NCBI RefSeq assembly: GCF_034440735.1
Contig: NZ_CP140098.1
Coordinates: 2,721,501 to 2,785,500 of the forward strand
Source: Deinococcus sp. AB2017081
GTDB lineage: Bacteria > Deinococcota > Deinococci > Deinococcales > Deinococcaceae
DNA length: 64,000 bases
Reading direction: 5' to 3'
In this document: piece by piece, positions 26,285 through 38,041 of the stretch
Position numbering within the stretch: the stretch's first letter is position 1
How the letters are laid out: every line of letters starts with the position of its first letter
Notes under the pieces: model-generated
What the model saw: only the letters and a program-made list of their open reading frames with translations
The model's database searches: none
Told to the model about the DNA's origin: nothing
Made by a program: the position numbers and the translations under genes

Positions 26285-27577
26285 ATGTCCAACGTCTTCT
26301 ACCGCAGCACCAGATCCTACCCCACCGCCGTCCGGGCCGAGGGAATCTACATCTACGACGCCGCTGGCCGCCGCTATCTCGACGGCTCGTCCGGAGCGCT
26401 CGTGGCAAACATCGGGCACGGCCGGGACGAGGTCGCCGAGGCGATGGCGGCGCAGGCCCGCACGCTCGCCTTCGTCCACGGCTCGCAGCTCACAAGCGAT
26501 GTGCTGGAGGACTATGCCACCCGCCTCGCGGCCTTCCTGGCCCTGCCTGACTTCCGGCTGTGGGCCGTGTCGGGCGGTTCCGAGGCGAGCGAGAGTGCGA
26601 TCAAGCTGGCCCGGCAGTACCACGTGGAACGCGGCGAGCCGGGGCGCTACCGGGTCGTGACGCGGGTGCCCAGTTATCACGGGGCGTCGCTGGGCGCCCT
26701 GGCGGCGTCCGGCATGGGCGCACGGCGCGAGGTGTACACGCCGCTGATCCGTGAGGAGGCATGGCCCAAGCTGCCGAAACCCGATCCGTCGCTGTCCGGC
26801 GAGGATGATGCCGATCGCCTGCGAACCGTGCTGGAGGCCGTGGGGCCGGAGTCGGTCGCCGCCTTCATGTGCGAGCCGGTGGTGGGGGCGTCGGACGCGG
26901 CGCTGGCCCCGAATCCCGGCTACCACGCACGGATCGCGGCGATCTGCCGGGAGTACGGTGTGCTGTTCATCGCGGACGAGGTCATGAGCGGCATGGGCCG
27001 CTGCGGAGCACCGCTGGCCGTGCGCCTGGGCGGCGACGTGACCCCGGACATCGTGGTGCTGGGTAAGGGCCTCGCGGCGGGCTACGCACCCCTGGCCGGC
27101 GTCATGGCGAGTGCGGACGTGTACCGCACGGTCATGGACGGCAGCGGGGCCTTCAAACACGGCTTCACGTATGCCGGGCACCCGGTCAGCGTGGCGGCGG
27201 GCCTGAGCGTGCTGGACATCGTGCAGCGGGAGGGGCTGGTCGACGCGGCGCGGGAGCGGGGGGCACAGCTCCTGGCGGGCCTGCACGCTCTGAAAGACCG
27301 CCACCCACACATACTGGAGGTGCGCGGCCACGGCCTCCTGCTGGGCGTGGTGCTGGGCGATCCGGCCACCGGACAGGCCTCCCCCACGCCCGGCCTCGCG
27401 GAGCGCGTGGCGACGGCGGCGCGGGAACGCGGCCTGCTGACCTATCCCGGCACCGGCGCGGTGGACGGCGTGCGCGGCGACCACCTCCTGCTGGGGCCGC
27501 CGCTGAGCATCACACCGGACGAAGTGAAGGAGTTGCTGAACCTGCTGGACGGCGCACTGACGGACGTGCCGGGCTGA
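26285..27577 (+). CDS. Class III PLP-dependent aminotransferase
   Basis: Protein of 430 residues. Fold type I transaminase of the omega-amino acid group. Seen: YLDGSSGALVANIGHG at the N-terminus, SGGSEASESAIKLARQY, the cofactor Asp in FIADEVMSGMGR, and the PLP lysine in VVLGKGLAAGYAPLAGVM. FTYAGHPVSVAAGLSVLDI comes later. The exact amino donor cannot be told from motifs. AAGGAACTCC precedes the ATG. It follows the DinB pair with a 31-bp gap. Confidence 0.9.
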   Translation: MSNVFYRSTRSYPTAVRAEGIYIYDAAGRRYLDGSSGALVANIGHGRDEVAEAMAAQARTLAFVHGSQLTSDVLEDYATRLAAFLALPDFRLWAVSGGSEASESAIKLARQYHVERGEPGRYRVVTRVPSYHGASLGALAASGMGARREVYTPLIREEAWPKLPKPDPSLSGEDDADRLRTVLEAVGPESVAAFMCEPVVGASDAALAPNPGYHARIAAICREYGVLFIADEVMSGMGRCGAPLAVRLGGDVTPDIVVLGKGLAAGYAPLAGVMASADVYRTVMDGSGAFKHGFTYAGHPVSVAAGLSVLDIVQREGLVDAARERGAQLLAGLHALKDRHPHILEVRGHGLLLGVVLGDPATGQASPTPGLAERVATAARERGLLTYPGTGAVDGVRGDHLLLGPPLSITPDEVKELLNLLDGALTDVPG

Positions 27578-27607
27578 GCCACGACCTCATCCCTCAATAC
27601 TCGTCCC

Positions 27608-28360
27608 TCAGCCCTTCGGTCGTCTCTTCTCCGCCTGCACCATCTGCGTGAACTGGAACAGCCGGGGTGCCCGGCCCCAGCGCTTGCGGTCGCCGGCCAC
27701 GCGCCAGATCCACTCGACGCCCATGCGGCGCGTCCAGTCCGGCGCAAGCTGGGCGCTGCCGGCCAGCACGTCCAGCACGCCGCCGCAGCCGATCATGACG
27801 GGCACGCCCATGACCTGCCGCCAGTACTGGTTGAAGGTCTCCTGCCGCCGCGCGCCCATGGCGGTCAGCAACAGGTGCGCCCCGCTGGCGGCGACGAGTT
27901 CCGCGACCCGCTGGTCTTCCGGCAGGTCGAAATAGCCGTGGTGGGTGCCGGCCACCCCGATGCCGTAGTCGCGGGCGGCGTTCTGCGCGGCGAGTTCGGC
28001 CACGCCGGGCTTGGCTCCCAGGAAGAAGACCTTCAGGTCGCCCCGGTGGCGCTGCATCAGGCCGGTCACGAGGTCGAAGCCCGGCGCACGCGGCACCTCC
28101 TGCTGGAGCAGCTGCCGGGCGGCCCACACGATCCCGACGCCGTCGGCCGTGACCAGATCGGCGGCCTGGATGGCCTTCACGAAGTCCGGCTGGGTCTGGC
28201 ACTGCACGATGAATTCCGGGTTCAGGGTGACGACCGTGTGCGGGGCGCGGGCCTCCTGGAACATCCAGGTGCCCAGCTGGCCCAGGGCCTGGTCGAGCGT
28301 GACGGGATCGAGCGGCAGGTCGAACAGCGACAGCCGCGTGGGCAGGGGCGAGACGGTCAT
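27608..28360 (-). CDS. WecG/TagA/CpsF family glycosyltransferase (GT26)
   Basis: Protein of 250 residues. These enzymes transfer N-acetyl-mannosamine or its uronic acid onto a lipid-linked precursor for cell-surface glycans. Motifs: VVTLNPEFIVQCQ, TADGVGIVWAARQL, VFFLGAKPGVAE and LLLTAMGARRQETF. Start ATG at 28360 gives a normal family length. It converges with the aminotransferase, and is divergent from a Crp/Fnr regulator with about 80 bp between. Confidence 0.88.
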   Translation of the reverse strand: MTVSPLPTRLSLFDLPLDPVTLDQALGQLGTWMFQEARAPHTVVTLNPEFIVQCQTQPDFVKAIQAADLVTADGVGIVWAARQLLQQEVPRAPGFDLVTGLMQRHRGDLKVFFLGAKPGVAELAAQNAARDYGIGVAGTHHGYFDLPEDQRVAELVAASGAHLLLTAMGARRQETFNQYWRQVMGVPVMIGCGGVLDVLAGSAQLAPDWTRRMGVEWIWRVAGDRKRWGRAPRLFQFTQMVQAEKRRPKG

Positions 28361-28441
28361 GCTGCCGGGATTGTAATGCGTGCCGGGGCCGGCCGGGCTG
28401 CCGCGCCGCCGCCGGGCGGTGGGTGCGGCATACTGCTATGC

Positions 28442-29116
28442 ATGTTGCCCGGAGCGTTTGGTGCTTTGCCTGCTGACGCGCAGGCGCAACTGCAGAGCGC
28501 AGGTCGGGCGGGCCGCTGGTCGCGGGGTGGACTGCTGTTCCATCCGGAGGATGCCGCGCAGACCCTGTTCATCCTCGTGCGTGGGGCCGTGCGGCTGTAC
28601 CGGCTGGGCACCGGTGCCCGCGAGGTCACGCTGGATGTCCATGGGCCGGGCGAGCTGCTGGGCGTGAACAGCCTCACGCCGGGAGCGCCGTACGGCATGT
28701 ATGCCGAGTCCATGGACGAGACCGAGGCGCTGATGCTGGGCCAGGACGTGCTGTCGCGTGTGCGGCAGTCGCACCCGGCGGTGGCCGTGGCGCTGGGCGA
28801 GCAGCTGACCCGCCAGACGCGCGGCGTGCAGGAGCGGCTGTCGGGACTGGTCTTTCTGGAGGTCTCGCAGCGGCTGGCGCTGGCCCTGCTGAACCTCGCC
28901 GAGCGCGAGGGAGGGTGGCCGCCGGGCGGCACGCTGGCCCTGAAAGACCGGGTCTCGCACCAGGACCTTGCGCACGTTGTGGGCAGCACCCGCGAGACGA
29001 TCACGAAGCTGCTGGGCGACTTCCGCAGCCGGGGCCTGCTGGACATCGGCTACCGCCGGATCGTCCTGACCGACCGCGACGGTCTGGTACGCGCCATGCA
29101 GGAGCCGCTGCGCTGA
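28442..29116 (+). CDS. Crp/Fnr family transcriptional regulator
   Basis: Protein of 224 residues. An N-terminal cyclic-nucleotide-binding-like barrel (FHPEDAAQTLFILVRGAVRLYRL, then GPGELLGVNSL) is followed by a dimer helix. The C-terminal winged helix contains the HTH VSHQDLAHVVGSTRETITKLLGDFRSRGLLD. No Cys cluster for an iron-sulfur centre is present, so FNR-like oxygen sensing is unlikely. Ligand unknown. A second Crp/Fnr protein is encoded at 41640-42347. The leader upstream of the ATG is short. Confidence 0.88.
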   Translation: MLPGAFGALPADAQAQLQSAGRAGRWSRGGLLFHPEDAAQTLFILVRGAVRLYRLGTGAREVTLDVHGPGELLGVNSLTPGAPYGMYAESMDETEALMLGQDVLSRVRQSHPAVAVALGEQLTRQTRGVQERLSGLVFLEVSQRLALALLNLAEREGGWPPGGTLALKDRVSHQDLAHVVGSTRETITKLLGDFRSRGLLDIGYRRIVLTDRDGLVRAMQEPLR

Positions 29117-29265
29117 GCGAGCCGGGGATTCCGGGGGCCGCGACTGCGGACGGTCTGGCCGGGAAATCCATGAAAAGATCGGGAGCACTGGAACCGCGTC
29201 GGCGGCTTCTGACACTGAATTGAGCTGTGCGGCCGCGTGTCCGGACAGGAAGGAATGGGATTGAT

Positions 29266-30822
<1,557 letters not shown>

Positions 30823-30823
30823 C

Positions 30824-30862
30824 GGGCCGGGAGCGCAGAACGAGTAGTCCAGCTCCCCGCCC
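30824..30862. terminator. Hairpin between convergent bshC and ftsY
   Basis: GGGC-C-GGGAGC at 30824-30834 pairs with GCTCCC-C-GCCC at 30852-30862, one mismatch inside a 10-bp stem. It lies just after the bshC stop and 14 bp past the ftsY stop. Confidence 0.5.
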
Positions 30863-30876
30863 CTGAATCCCGCCGC

Positions 30877-31833
<957 letters not shown>

Positions 31834-31937
31834 GCGCGGGCCGCCGGGAACACATGAAGGGAGGTGGTGGCGATCATATCCCTCACCATAGCGTCCGACC
31901 GGGCGGGCAACGGTGGCATCACGTCGCCAGCAGCACG

Positions 31938-32192
31938 TCAGGTCGACGGAGTCTCGCGCAGCAGGATCAGCTTGAGCGTGCTCAGCCGCTGCCGCCCCAG
32001 CACGCCTCTGGCCAGCACCCGCTCTCCCTGCGCGAGCACTGGCACGTCGTCGCCGTGGCGGGCCCGCAGCGCCGGGTCGCTGTCCACATCGACCGGGGTG
32101 TAGCGGAACTCCAGGGCGGTCAGGTGGGCCTCGGCCAGCTCGCACAGGTGGCAGCCGGCACGGGTGTACAGCGTCAGGACAGGAAGCGCCAT
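31938..32192 (-). CDS. Glutaredoxin-like protein (DUF836 type)
   Basis: Protein of 84 residues with a thioredoxin-like start LTLYTRAGCHLCELAEAHL, giving a CxxC redox motif (CHLC) after the first strand, and the cis-Pro element DVPVLAQGERVL. This is the short glutaredoxin-family (YruB/DUF836) form. It probably reduces disulfides or acts in thiol exchange in the cytoplasm, perhaps with bacillithiol (inference). It sits 10 bp after the kinase stop on the same strand. Confidence 0.85.
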   Translation of the reverse strand: MALPVLTLYTRAGCHLCELAEAHLTALEFRYTPVDVDSDPALRARHGDDVPVLAQGERVLARGVLGRQRLSTLKLILLRETPST

Positions 32193-32202
32193 GCCCCGCA
32201 GG

Positions 32203-34290
32203 CTACGCCGGGATGCGCTGCGCGGTGGGCTCGCGGGTCAGCACGGACATCGCCAGCACCGGAGCGTACATGTCGGTCTGGGTAATCAGGTCGCCCACGT
32301 TGCTGAAGGTGCGCAGCACCTGCCCCCCCTGCCGCACGGCGAAGATCTGCCCCTCGGGCGCGACCTCGATCAGCCACGGCGCGTCGGAGGGCTCGCCCAC
32401 CAGGGTGTCCAGGGCAAAGGTCGCGCCGGGCGTGCCGTCGGCCTCGATCTTGCGGAGCTTGCGGGCCACGCCGTCCACGATGTACACCGCGCCGTACTGG
32501 TCGATCCCCAGGCCGTCGAGCTGGCGCAGGGCCTCGCTGGTGCGGTCGAGCCGGAAGGCGTAGCGGCTCACGTACTCGCCCTGGGCGCTGAAGCGCTGCA
32601 CCTCGTTGTTGCCGGTATCCAGCACGTAGATATGACCGTCGGGCGACGCGACGATCGAGCGGGGCTTCTCGAAGCGGCCCATGCCCTGGCCCCGGCCCCC
32701 GAACTGCCGCACGTAACGCCCCTGCTGGTCGTACACGACCACGTGGTGGGCCTCGGCATCGAGCACGAAGACGTGGTTCTGGGTGACCGCCAGATCGACC
32801 GGCTGCAGCAGTTCACCCGCCGACAGCCCATACGCCCCGAAGCTGACGAGTTCGCGGCCGTCCGGGCTGAGCTTGCGGATCAGGCCGCCGCTCTTGCCCT
32901 GGCGGTACTCGGCCATGGTGACGTACAGGTTGCCGTCCGGATCGCCGGCGACGGCGTTGGGCGCGGTGGGCAGGCTGCTGGCCCCGCTGCCCTGATCCTT
33001 GAGACTCTGGCGCAGCTTGCCGCGCACGTCGAGCAGCCGCAGCGTCCCGCGCTTTTCCCCCACCGACAGGGCCAGCGCGACCGGGTCGTCGAAGACCTCG
33101 TCGGTCATGACGCCGGCGTCGATCCGGGCGATCACGTCGTCCAGGGTGGGCCGCTGGGCGGGATCCTTCTCGATCATGTGCAGCACGAGGTCGTTGAGTT
33201 TGCCCGGCACCTCCAGGCGCACCTGTTTTGGCGGCTTGGGCGACTCGAACACCTGCTGGTGCACGACGGCCTCGTAGGAGCCCCGGAAGGCGGTCTGGCC
33301 GGTGACCATCTCGTAGGCGAGCAGTCCCAGCGAGTACACGTCGCTGCGGGCGTCCACGCGGTTGCCCTTGGCCTGCTCGGGAGCCATGTAGATCGGGGTG
33401 CCGACCCGCGCCCCGGTCATCGTCAGGCGGGTCAGCACCTTGCCGACCGCGATCCCGAAATCCATGAGTTTCACGCCGCCCTCGCGCAGCTGGCCGTCCA
33501 CGAAGGCGTTTTTCAGCACCATCACGTTGGCGGGCTTGATGTCGCGGTGCACGACGTTCTGCATGTGGATGTGGCGCAGCGCGTCGGCCAGGGCACGGAT
33601 GACCTGCACGCTCTCGCTGAAGGTCAGGGTGCGCTTCTCCAGTTCACCTTCCAGGCTGTCGCCGTCAAGGAACTCCATGGCGATGTAGTGCTCCGGGGTC
33701 TGCATCCGGTAGTCGTAGACCCGCACGATGTTCGGATGACTGAAGCGCTTGAGCACCTCGGCCTCGCGGTAGAAGCGTTTGACGAACTTGGCGTCGGCCA
33801 GGTACTTCTCCTGCGGCACCTTCAGCGCCACGATCCGGCCGTCCTGGCGGCGCTTGGCCCGGTACACGCTGCCCATGCCGCCGATGCCGATCCGGTCGAG
33901 CACCTCGTAGTCCTGAAAGCGCAGATCCGCGACGGTCTGCGTGATGGTCGTCCGGCGCGACGGTGGCGAGGGCGGCGCGGTGCGCTGGATCCGCACCGGC
34001 CTGGGCGTCGGTCGGGAACGGCGCATGGACTGCGCGGCGCGGCCCAGCAGGAAGGGGGCGCTCGCCACCACGACGGCCGCGACGGCCAGGAAGCCCTGGA
34101 GCCGGCCGATCCCCGAGAGCGTGAACTGGCCCTTGCCGGCCCCGAGCGGCTGGTGCAGGGTGACGGCCGCCAGCAGGCCCAGGATCGCCAGCACCGCGAC
34201 CGCGCTGATGATGGTCAGCACGCGCTCGGAGGCCCTCACGAACAGCAGCAGGCCCACGACGAACAGCGCCGTGAGCAGCAGCGGCGTCAC
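32203..34290 (-). CDS. Ser/Thr protein kinase with NHL-type beta-propeller
   Basis: Protein of 695 residues. Two N-terminal TM segments (about 3-18 and 23-45) and a third near 66-84 precede a PknB-type kinase domain (about 128-390). Its motifs are GxGxxG (IGIGGMGSVY), catalytic Lys in VALKVP, HRDIKPANVM, MDFGIA and YMAPEQ. The C-terminal 280 residues form an NHL/6-bladed propeller (PNAVAGDPDGNLYV, PRSIVASPDGHIYVLDTGNNEVQRFS, DGLGIDQYGAVYIVDG). Family precedent in Deinococcus is the kinase RqkA with a PQQ propeller. Membrane topology would leave kinase and propeller on the same side. Confidence 0.9.
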   Translation of the reverse strand: MTPLLLTALFVVGLLLFVRASERVLTIISAVAVLAILGLLAAVTLHQPLGAGKGQFTLSGIGRLQGFLAVAAVVVASAPFLLGRAAQSMRRSRPTPRPVRIQRTAPPSPPSRRTTITQTVADLRFQDYEVLDRIGIGGMGSVYRAKRRQDGRIVALKVPQEKYLADAKFVKRFYREAEVLKRFSHPNIVRVYDYRMQTPEHYIAMEFLDGDSLEGELEKRTLTFSESVQVIRALADALRHIHMQNVVHRDIKPANVMVLKNAFVDGQLREGGVKLMDFGIAVGKVLTRLTMTGARVGTPIYMAPEQAKGNRVDARSDVYSLGLLAYEMVTGQTAFRGSYEAVVHQQVFESPKPPKQVRLEVPGKLNDLVLHMIEKDPAQRPTLDDVIARIDAGVMTDEVFDDPVALALSVGEKRGTLRLLDVRGKLRQSLKDQGSGASSLPTAPNAVAGDPDGNLYVTMAEYRQGKSGGLIRKLSPDGRELVSFGAYGLSAGELLQPVDLAVTQNHVFVLDAEAHHVVVYDQQGRYVRQFGGRGQGMGRFEKPRSIVASPDGHIYVLDTGNNEVQRFSAQGEYVSRYAFRLDRTSEALRQLDGLGIDQYGAVYIVDGVARKLRKIEADGTPGATFALDTLVGEPSDAPWLIEVAPEGQIFAVRQGGQVLRTFSNVGDLITQTDMYAPVLAMSVLTREPTAQRIPA

Positions 34291-34532
34291 GATGCTCTCC
34301 GTACCGCTGGGATGGACGTGCCGGACAACGCGCTCATTGCCTCAAGTTATACCCGCCGCCCCTTGCGGAGAACTTACAACCGGCCTCCAGCGACGGGCGT
34401 CGCCCCCAACCGGTCAGGTGGTCGTGGGGGGCGCGGCGCGGCATACTGGACGTCCATGAGGCGCCGCACCGACCGCCACCTGACCCCGCCGGACGCGGCG
34501 GTGTGCCGGCTCCGGCGCGCCGGAGGCCCGTC

Positions 34533-36335
34533 ATGAGCCGCTGGATGGAACTCCTCGAGCTGTACGAATACAAGGTCGCGGATCTGGTCGAGGGTCGCGT
34601 CCCACGCGGTGGGAAACGGTCCCTGCTCAACCTGCGCAGCGACCTGCTGGGCAGGGAACTCGAGCCGGCACTGCAGCGCCGGCTGATCGAGGCCGACCGG
34701 CAGTTCCGGGCGTTCACCAGAACTGGACAGGCACCCCAGACCGGCACGACCGTGCTGCAGCGGGCCATTCCGCAGGCGGCGTGGCAGGCCCCGATCACTG
34801 CCCGGCCCGAAGAGGCGCTGGCCTGGGAGGAGTTGCAGCGCCTGGCATGGCACGACCGCGTGGTGGGGGAACTGCGCGGGTGGATCACCGAGTGGTCGAA
34901 GGAACTGAATCTCCTGAGCCTGCGGGTGCTGTATGCCATGGCCGAGAACGCCGAGCGCCTGCTCCACGCCGGGCGGGAACGGCTGGCGGTGCCGGTTTCG
35001 AACGATCCGCTGGTCAGTCTGCTCGACCGGTCGGTGCAGGAGGAGCTGGCGCAGGCCGTCTCGGGTCTGCTCGTCAGCCGGGACGGCGAGGCGCGGCTGC
35101 GGGCCGCCCTGTCCGAGATTCATGAGGCCCCCTTCCCCAGACACCCGGACGAGGATGTGCTGGCTGCCCGGATCGACGCGATCAGCCGGGAACGGCGCAC
35201 CCCCGAGGAACGCGACGCGCTGATCCGGGCCCTGCGTGAGACCTACCCGCTGCCGCGCGATCCCCGGGAGCGGCCGGCCATCCGGGAGACGGTGCGCGCG
35301 CTCGTGGCCAAGTTCGAGCCGCTGCTGTCCGGGGGGCCGTCCACGACCATGGGCACGGTACCGCACCACAGCGTGCTGTATGCCCAGCAGCCCGAGCTGT
35401 CGCTGGGGGCCCCGGACGACGCTGCCGACGAACTGGTGGTGTATCTGCCGGGTGGTCAGGCGACCCGCTGGCGCGCTGTCGACTGGCGCTGGCAGTTCAT
35501 CGGCGCCCAGTGGCAGCTGCTGGCAGACTCGCAGGTGGCCCTGCTTCGGCCGGCAGAACCTGCCGAGTCGCGCCGTGTCCAGCTCACGACGCCGTCCGGC
35601 ACCTTCCGGGTGTTTCTGAGCGGCGACTTCGCCCTGCTCCGGGCCGACGTGTCGCCCCAGGAGGAACTGGGGCGCCGGATGGCGACCGGGCGTGCCGTGG
35701 CGCTGCTGCTCGAACCGGCGGGTGCCTACGCGTCCCTGCGCCTGGCCCGGGCGACAGCGCAGTGGCTCCGGGACGGTCGGGTGGATGCCGACACCCTGGG
35801 GGCACACAGCGCTGAGCGGTACCGAGTCGCGTCGCAGGAGGCGCTGCTGTCCTTCGCGCGCAAGGGGATCTCCACCCTGCTCACCCGGCTGGACACCATG
35901 TCGGCCAGCGACCTCGCGCAGTCGGTGCACGACGCCAGCCGGAGCATCGGGCTGGGAGCGGCCCTGGCGGCCCGCCTGACCGAACGGCTGCACGTGGCGT
36001 TGCACCGACCCGAGACGCTGCCGCCGCCCATGACGTCCTCCCAGCTCGACCTCCCGCTGGACGGTCAGCCGATCAGCCTCCACCTGCATGACGAGCCCCT
36101 GACCCTGCTGATCGGCGGCCGGGCGCTGACCCTGCGCCAGGACTTCCAGGGCCGGCTGGCCGCCGTGCTGCCGGGGTTCGCGGCCCAGTACCTGCAGGAT
36201 CTGCTGGTGTTGCGGCTCCAGGACATGAGCGTGGTGCTGGCCCGCCACGGGCGGTGGCTGGCGGTGGCCGCCGAGCTGGACACCACGGTGCCGCAGGATC
36301 CGGACGCCGCGCCTCCCCTGATGGCAGACGGCTGA
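34533..36335 (+). CDS. large protein of unknown function (600 residues)
   Basis: Starts MSRWMELLELYEYKVADLVEG with GGAGG 6 bp upstream. It is soluble and rich in amphipathic helices: a helical N-terminal half with repeated charged segments (about 1-290), then a beta-rich middle (VYLPGGQATRWRAVDWRWQFIGAQWQ; TTPSGTFRVFLSGDF). A C-terminal part has LDLPLDGQPISLHLHDEPLTLLIGG and RLAAVLPGFAAQYLQDLLVLRLQD. No catalytic motif seen. A 26-codon ORF (34456-34536) overlaps its start by 4 bp. It is divergent from the kinase-NHL gene and lies two genes before another kinase, so it may be a kinase substrate or partner (inference). Confidence 0.75.
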   Translation: MSRWMELLELYEYKVADLVEGRVPRGGKRSLLNLRSDLLGRELEPALQRRLIEADRQFRAFTRTGQAPQTGTTVLQRAIPQAAWQAPITARPEEALAWEELQRLAWHDRVVGELRGWITEWSKELNLLSLRVLYAMAENAERLLHAGRERLAVPVSNDPLVSLLDRSVQEELAQAVSGLLVSRDGEARLRAALSEIHEAPFPRHPDEDVLAARIDAISRERRTPEERDALIRALRETYPLPRDPRERPAIRETVRALVAKFEPLLSGGPSTTMGTVPHHSVLYAQQPELSLGAPDDAADELVVYLPGGQATRWRAVDWRWQFIGAQWQLLADSQVALLRPAEPAESRRVQLTTPSGTFRVFLSGDFALLRADVSPQEELGRRMATGRAVALLLEPAGAYASLRLARATAQWLRDGRVDADTLGAHSAERYRVASQEALLSFARKGISTLLTRLDTMSASDLAQSVHDASRSIGLGAALAARLTERLHVALHRPETLPPPMTSSQLDLPLDGQPISLHLHDEPLTLLIGGRALTLRQDFQGRLAAVLPGFAAQYLQDLLVLRLQDMSVVLARHGRWLAVAAELDTTVPQDPDAAPPLMADG

Positions 36336-36426
36336 CGTCGCCCTGATCACCACGTGACCGGCCCCGCACGATCCTCATGTCTGCCTCATGAGCAGGTGGG
36401 GGCGGGCCGGTAGGGTTGACGACAAG

Positions 36427-36960
36427 ATGACCCGCTCTTCCCTGATCCCGCTGCTGTGCGCCGCCGTGCTGGGCACGTCGGCCGCTGCGGTGCCCGTGAA
36501 ACTGGCGAACCTTCCCCTGTCGGTGGAGCCCAATGCCCGCCTGCTGACCCTCAGCGGCGAGGGGATCCGGACGGCCTTCCCCGCTGCAGCCGGGCGTCCG
36601 GACGCCGTGTTCATGACCGAGGATCGCAAGGTCAGCATGGCCTTCGAATGGCGGACGAGCAAGCTGGCCGTGAACGAGATCGAGAAACTCGTCGCGCAGT
36701 TTCCCTCGGTGATCCGCGCCCAGGTGCCGAACATCAAGACCCTGAAAGCCGGAGTGGTTCAGGTCGGCCGGACGCCCTGGGCCCAATTCGTGTTCACGAC
36801 ACCCCCCAGCGCGTCCCAGGGCGATGACCTGCGCCGGGAACTGATGGTGACCAGCCTGGGTGGCCGGATGCTGGTGCTGACCATCGCCGGGAATCAGAAG
36901 GACTACTCCCGGAACGAGACGGTCATCCGTACCCTCACCAACTCGATCCTGCTGAACTGA
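36427..36960 (+). CDS. exported hypothetical protein
   Basis: Protein of 177 residues with a signal peptide (MTRSSLIPLLCAAVLGTSAAAVPV). The mature domain has PLSVEPNARLLTLSGEGI, FEWRTSKLAVNEIEKLVAQFPSVIRAQVPNIKTLKAGVVQVGRTPWAQFVF and LGGRMLVLTIAGN...ETVIRTLTNSILL. That pattern resembles PsbP/DUF1795-like secreted domains (weak similarity by eye). It lies between the 600-residue unknown and the second kinase, all on the plus strand. Function unknown. Confidence 0.7.
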   Translation: MTRSSLIPLLCAAVLGTSAAAVPVKLANLPLSVEPNARLLTLSGEGIRTAFPAAAGRPDAVFMTEDRKVSMAFEWRTSKLAVNEIEKLVAQFPSVIRAQVPNIKTLKAGVVQVGRTPWAQFVFTTPPSASQGDDLRRELMVTSLGGRMLVLTIAGNQKDYSRNETVIRTLTNSILLN

Positions 36961-37213
36961 CGGCACCGGCTGGCGAGACGGTGGCCCCGGCCGCCGTGAC
37001 GGCCGCGTGTGGGACGCCGCAGCGGCATCACTCCATGACGCGGGCGACCCGGCGCCGCTCTCGTCGGTACCGCTGCAGCGGCACCGGGTCGATGTGTATG
37101 GCCCGGCACGCCCGGCCGCCGGGCGCCCGTCTCCGCGCTGTTCACGGGGCGGCGTCCAGCCGGTCGCCATGGTGTGTCGAACCGATTCGTGGAACAATGA
37201 ACGGAGTGAGACC

Positions 37214-38041
37214 GTGCAGGAACTAAGGGATATCCCTGGGCTCGGCGCCCTGGAACCGCTCAGCGAGCACGGTGGCGTGCGGTGCGCCCTGGCCATGTGG
37301 GAAGGCCGCACGGTGTTCGTCAAGACCCTGACGGTCGACTATCCCGACGCCATCGTGCGCTTCCAGCACGAGGGGCGGGTGGCGGCGTCGCTGAACCACC
37401 CGCTGGTGGTCTCCCCCCTGGCGGCCACGACCCGCCAGCTGGTCTTTCCCTTCATCGAGGGCGGCACCCTGCGCGAGTGTCTGGACCGTGGCCCCCTGAC
37501 CCCCGCACACGCGATCGAGGTCGCGCTGGGCATCCTGAACGCGGTGGACTACCTGCATGCACAGGGCGTCACGCACCACGACGTGAAGCCGGAGAACATC
37601 CTGCTGTTCCGGGGCCAAGCGGGGTTCTGGAACGTGCGGCTGATCGACTTCGGCATGAGCCATTCCAGGGCGCTGCCGCTGGATATCCACAGCGGCACGC
37701 GCATGGGAACGCCGCATTTCATGGCCCCCGAGCAGTTCCGGGGCATCCGTGGCGATCCCCGGAGCGACCTGTATTCGGTGGGCGTGCTGCTGTTCGACTG
37801 CCTCGCCGGGCACCCGCCCTTCGAGGACGCGCTGGGCTGGCTGGCCGGCCTGCACGATGTCCTGGCTCCGCTGCCCGGCCCGGAGGTGCTGCACCCGCTG
37901 CTGCTCCGCGCCATGCACCGCGATCCGCGCCAGCGGCCGGACAGCGCCGAGGCGATGACACGGGAGTTGTGCCGGGCCCGTCATACCCTGGGCTTTCTCC
38001 CGGTCGAGCCGTCGGGCGGCCACGCTCCGCCGTGCCCCTGA
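37214..38041 (+). CDS. Ser/Thr protein kinase-like protein, compact and atypical
   Basis: Protein of 275 residues, essentially only a kinase domain. The ATP Lys is in TVFVKTLTV, the catalytic loop is THHDVKPENILL (HHD instead of HRD), DFG is intact in RLIDFGMS, and HFMAPEQF gives the APE. The Gly-rich loop is not recognisable (LSEHGGVRCALAMWEG), so ATP binding may differ. GTG at 37214 has GGAG 8 bp upstream. No TM or sensor domain. It overlaps holA by 10 bp. It may be active, as HHD kinases exist, or a weak kinase. Confidence 0.8.
   Translation: MQELRDIPGLGALEPLSEHGGVRCALAMWEGRTVFVKTLTVDYPDAIVRFQHEGRVAASLNHPLVVSPLAATTRQLVFPFIEGGTLRECLDRGPLTPAHAIEVALGILNAVDYLHAQGVTHHDVKPENILLFRGQAGFWNVRLIDFGMSHSRALPLDIHSGTRMGTPHFMAPEQFRGIRGDPRSDLYSVGVLLFDCLAGHPPFEDALGWLAGLHDVLAPLPGPEVLHPLLLRAMHRDPRQRPDSAEAMTRELCRARHTLGFLPVEPSGGHAPPCP

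Noticed and set aside
34456..34536. 26-codon ORF overlapping the start of the 600-residue protein (ATGA)
   Set aside because: Weak ribosome site and Arg-rich composition expected by chance in GC-rich DNA; might be a leader peptide but unsupported.
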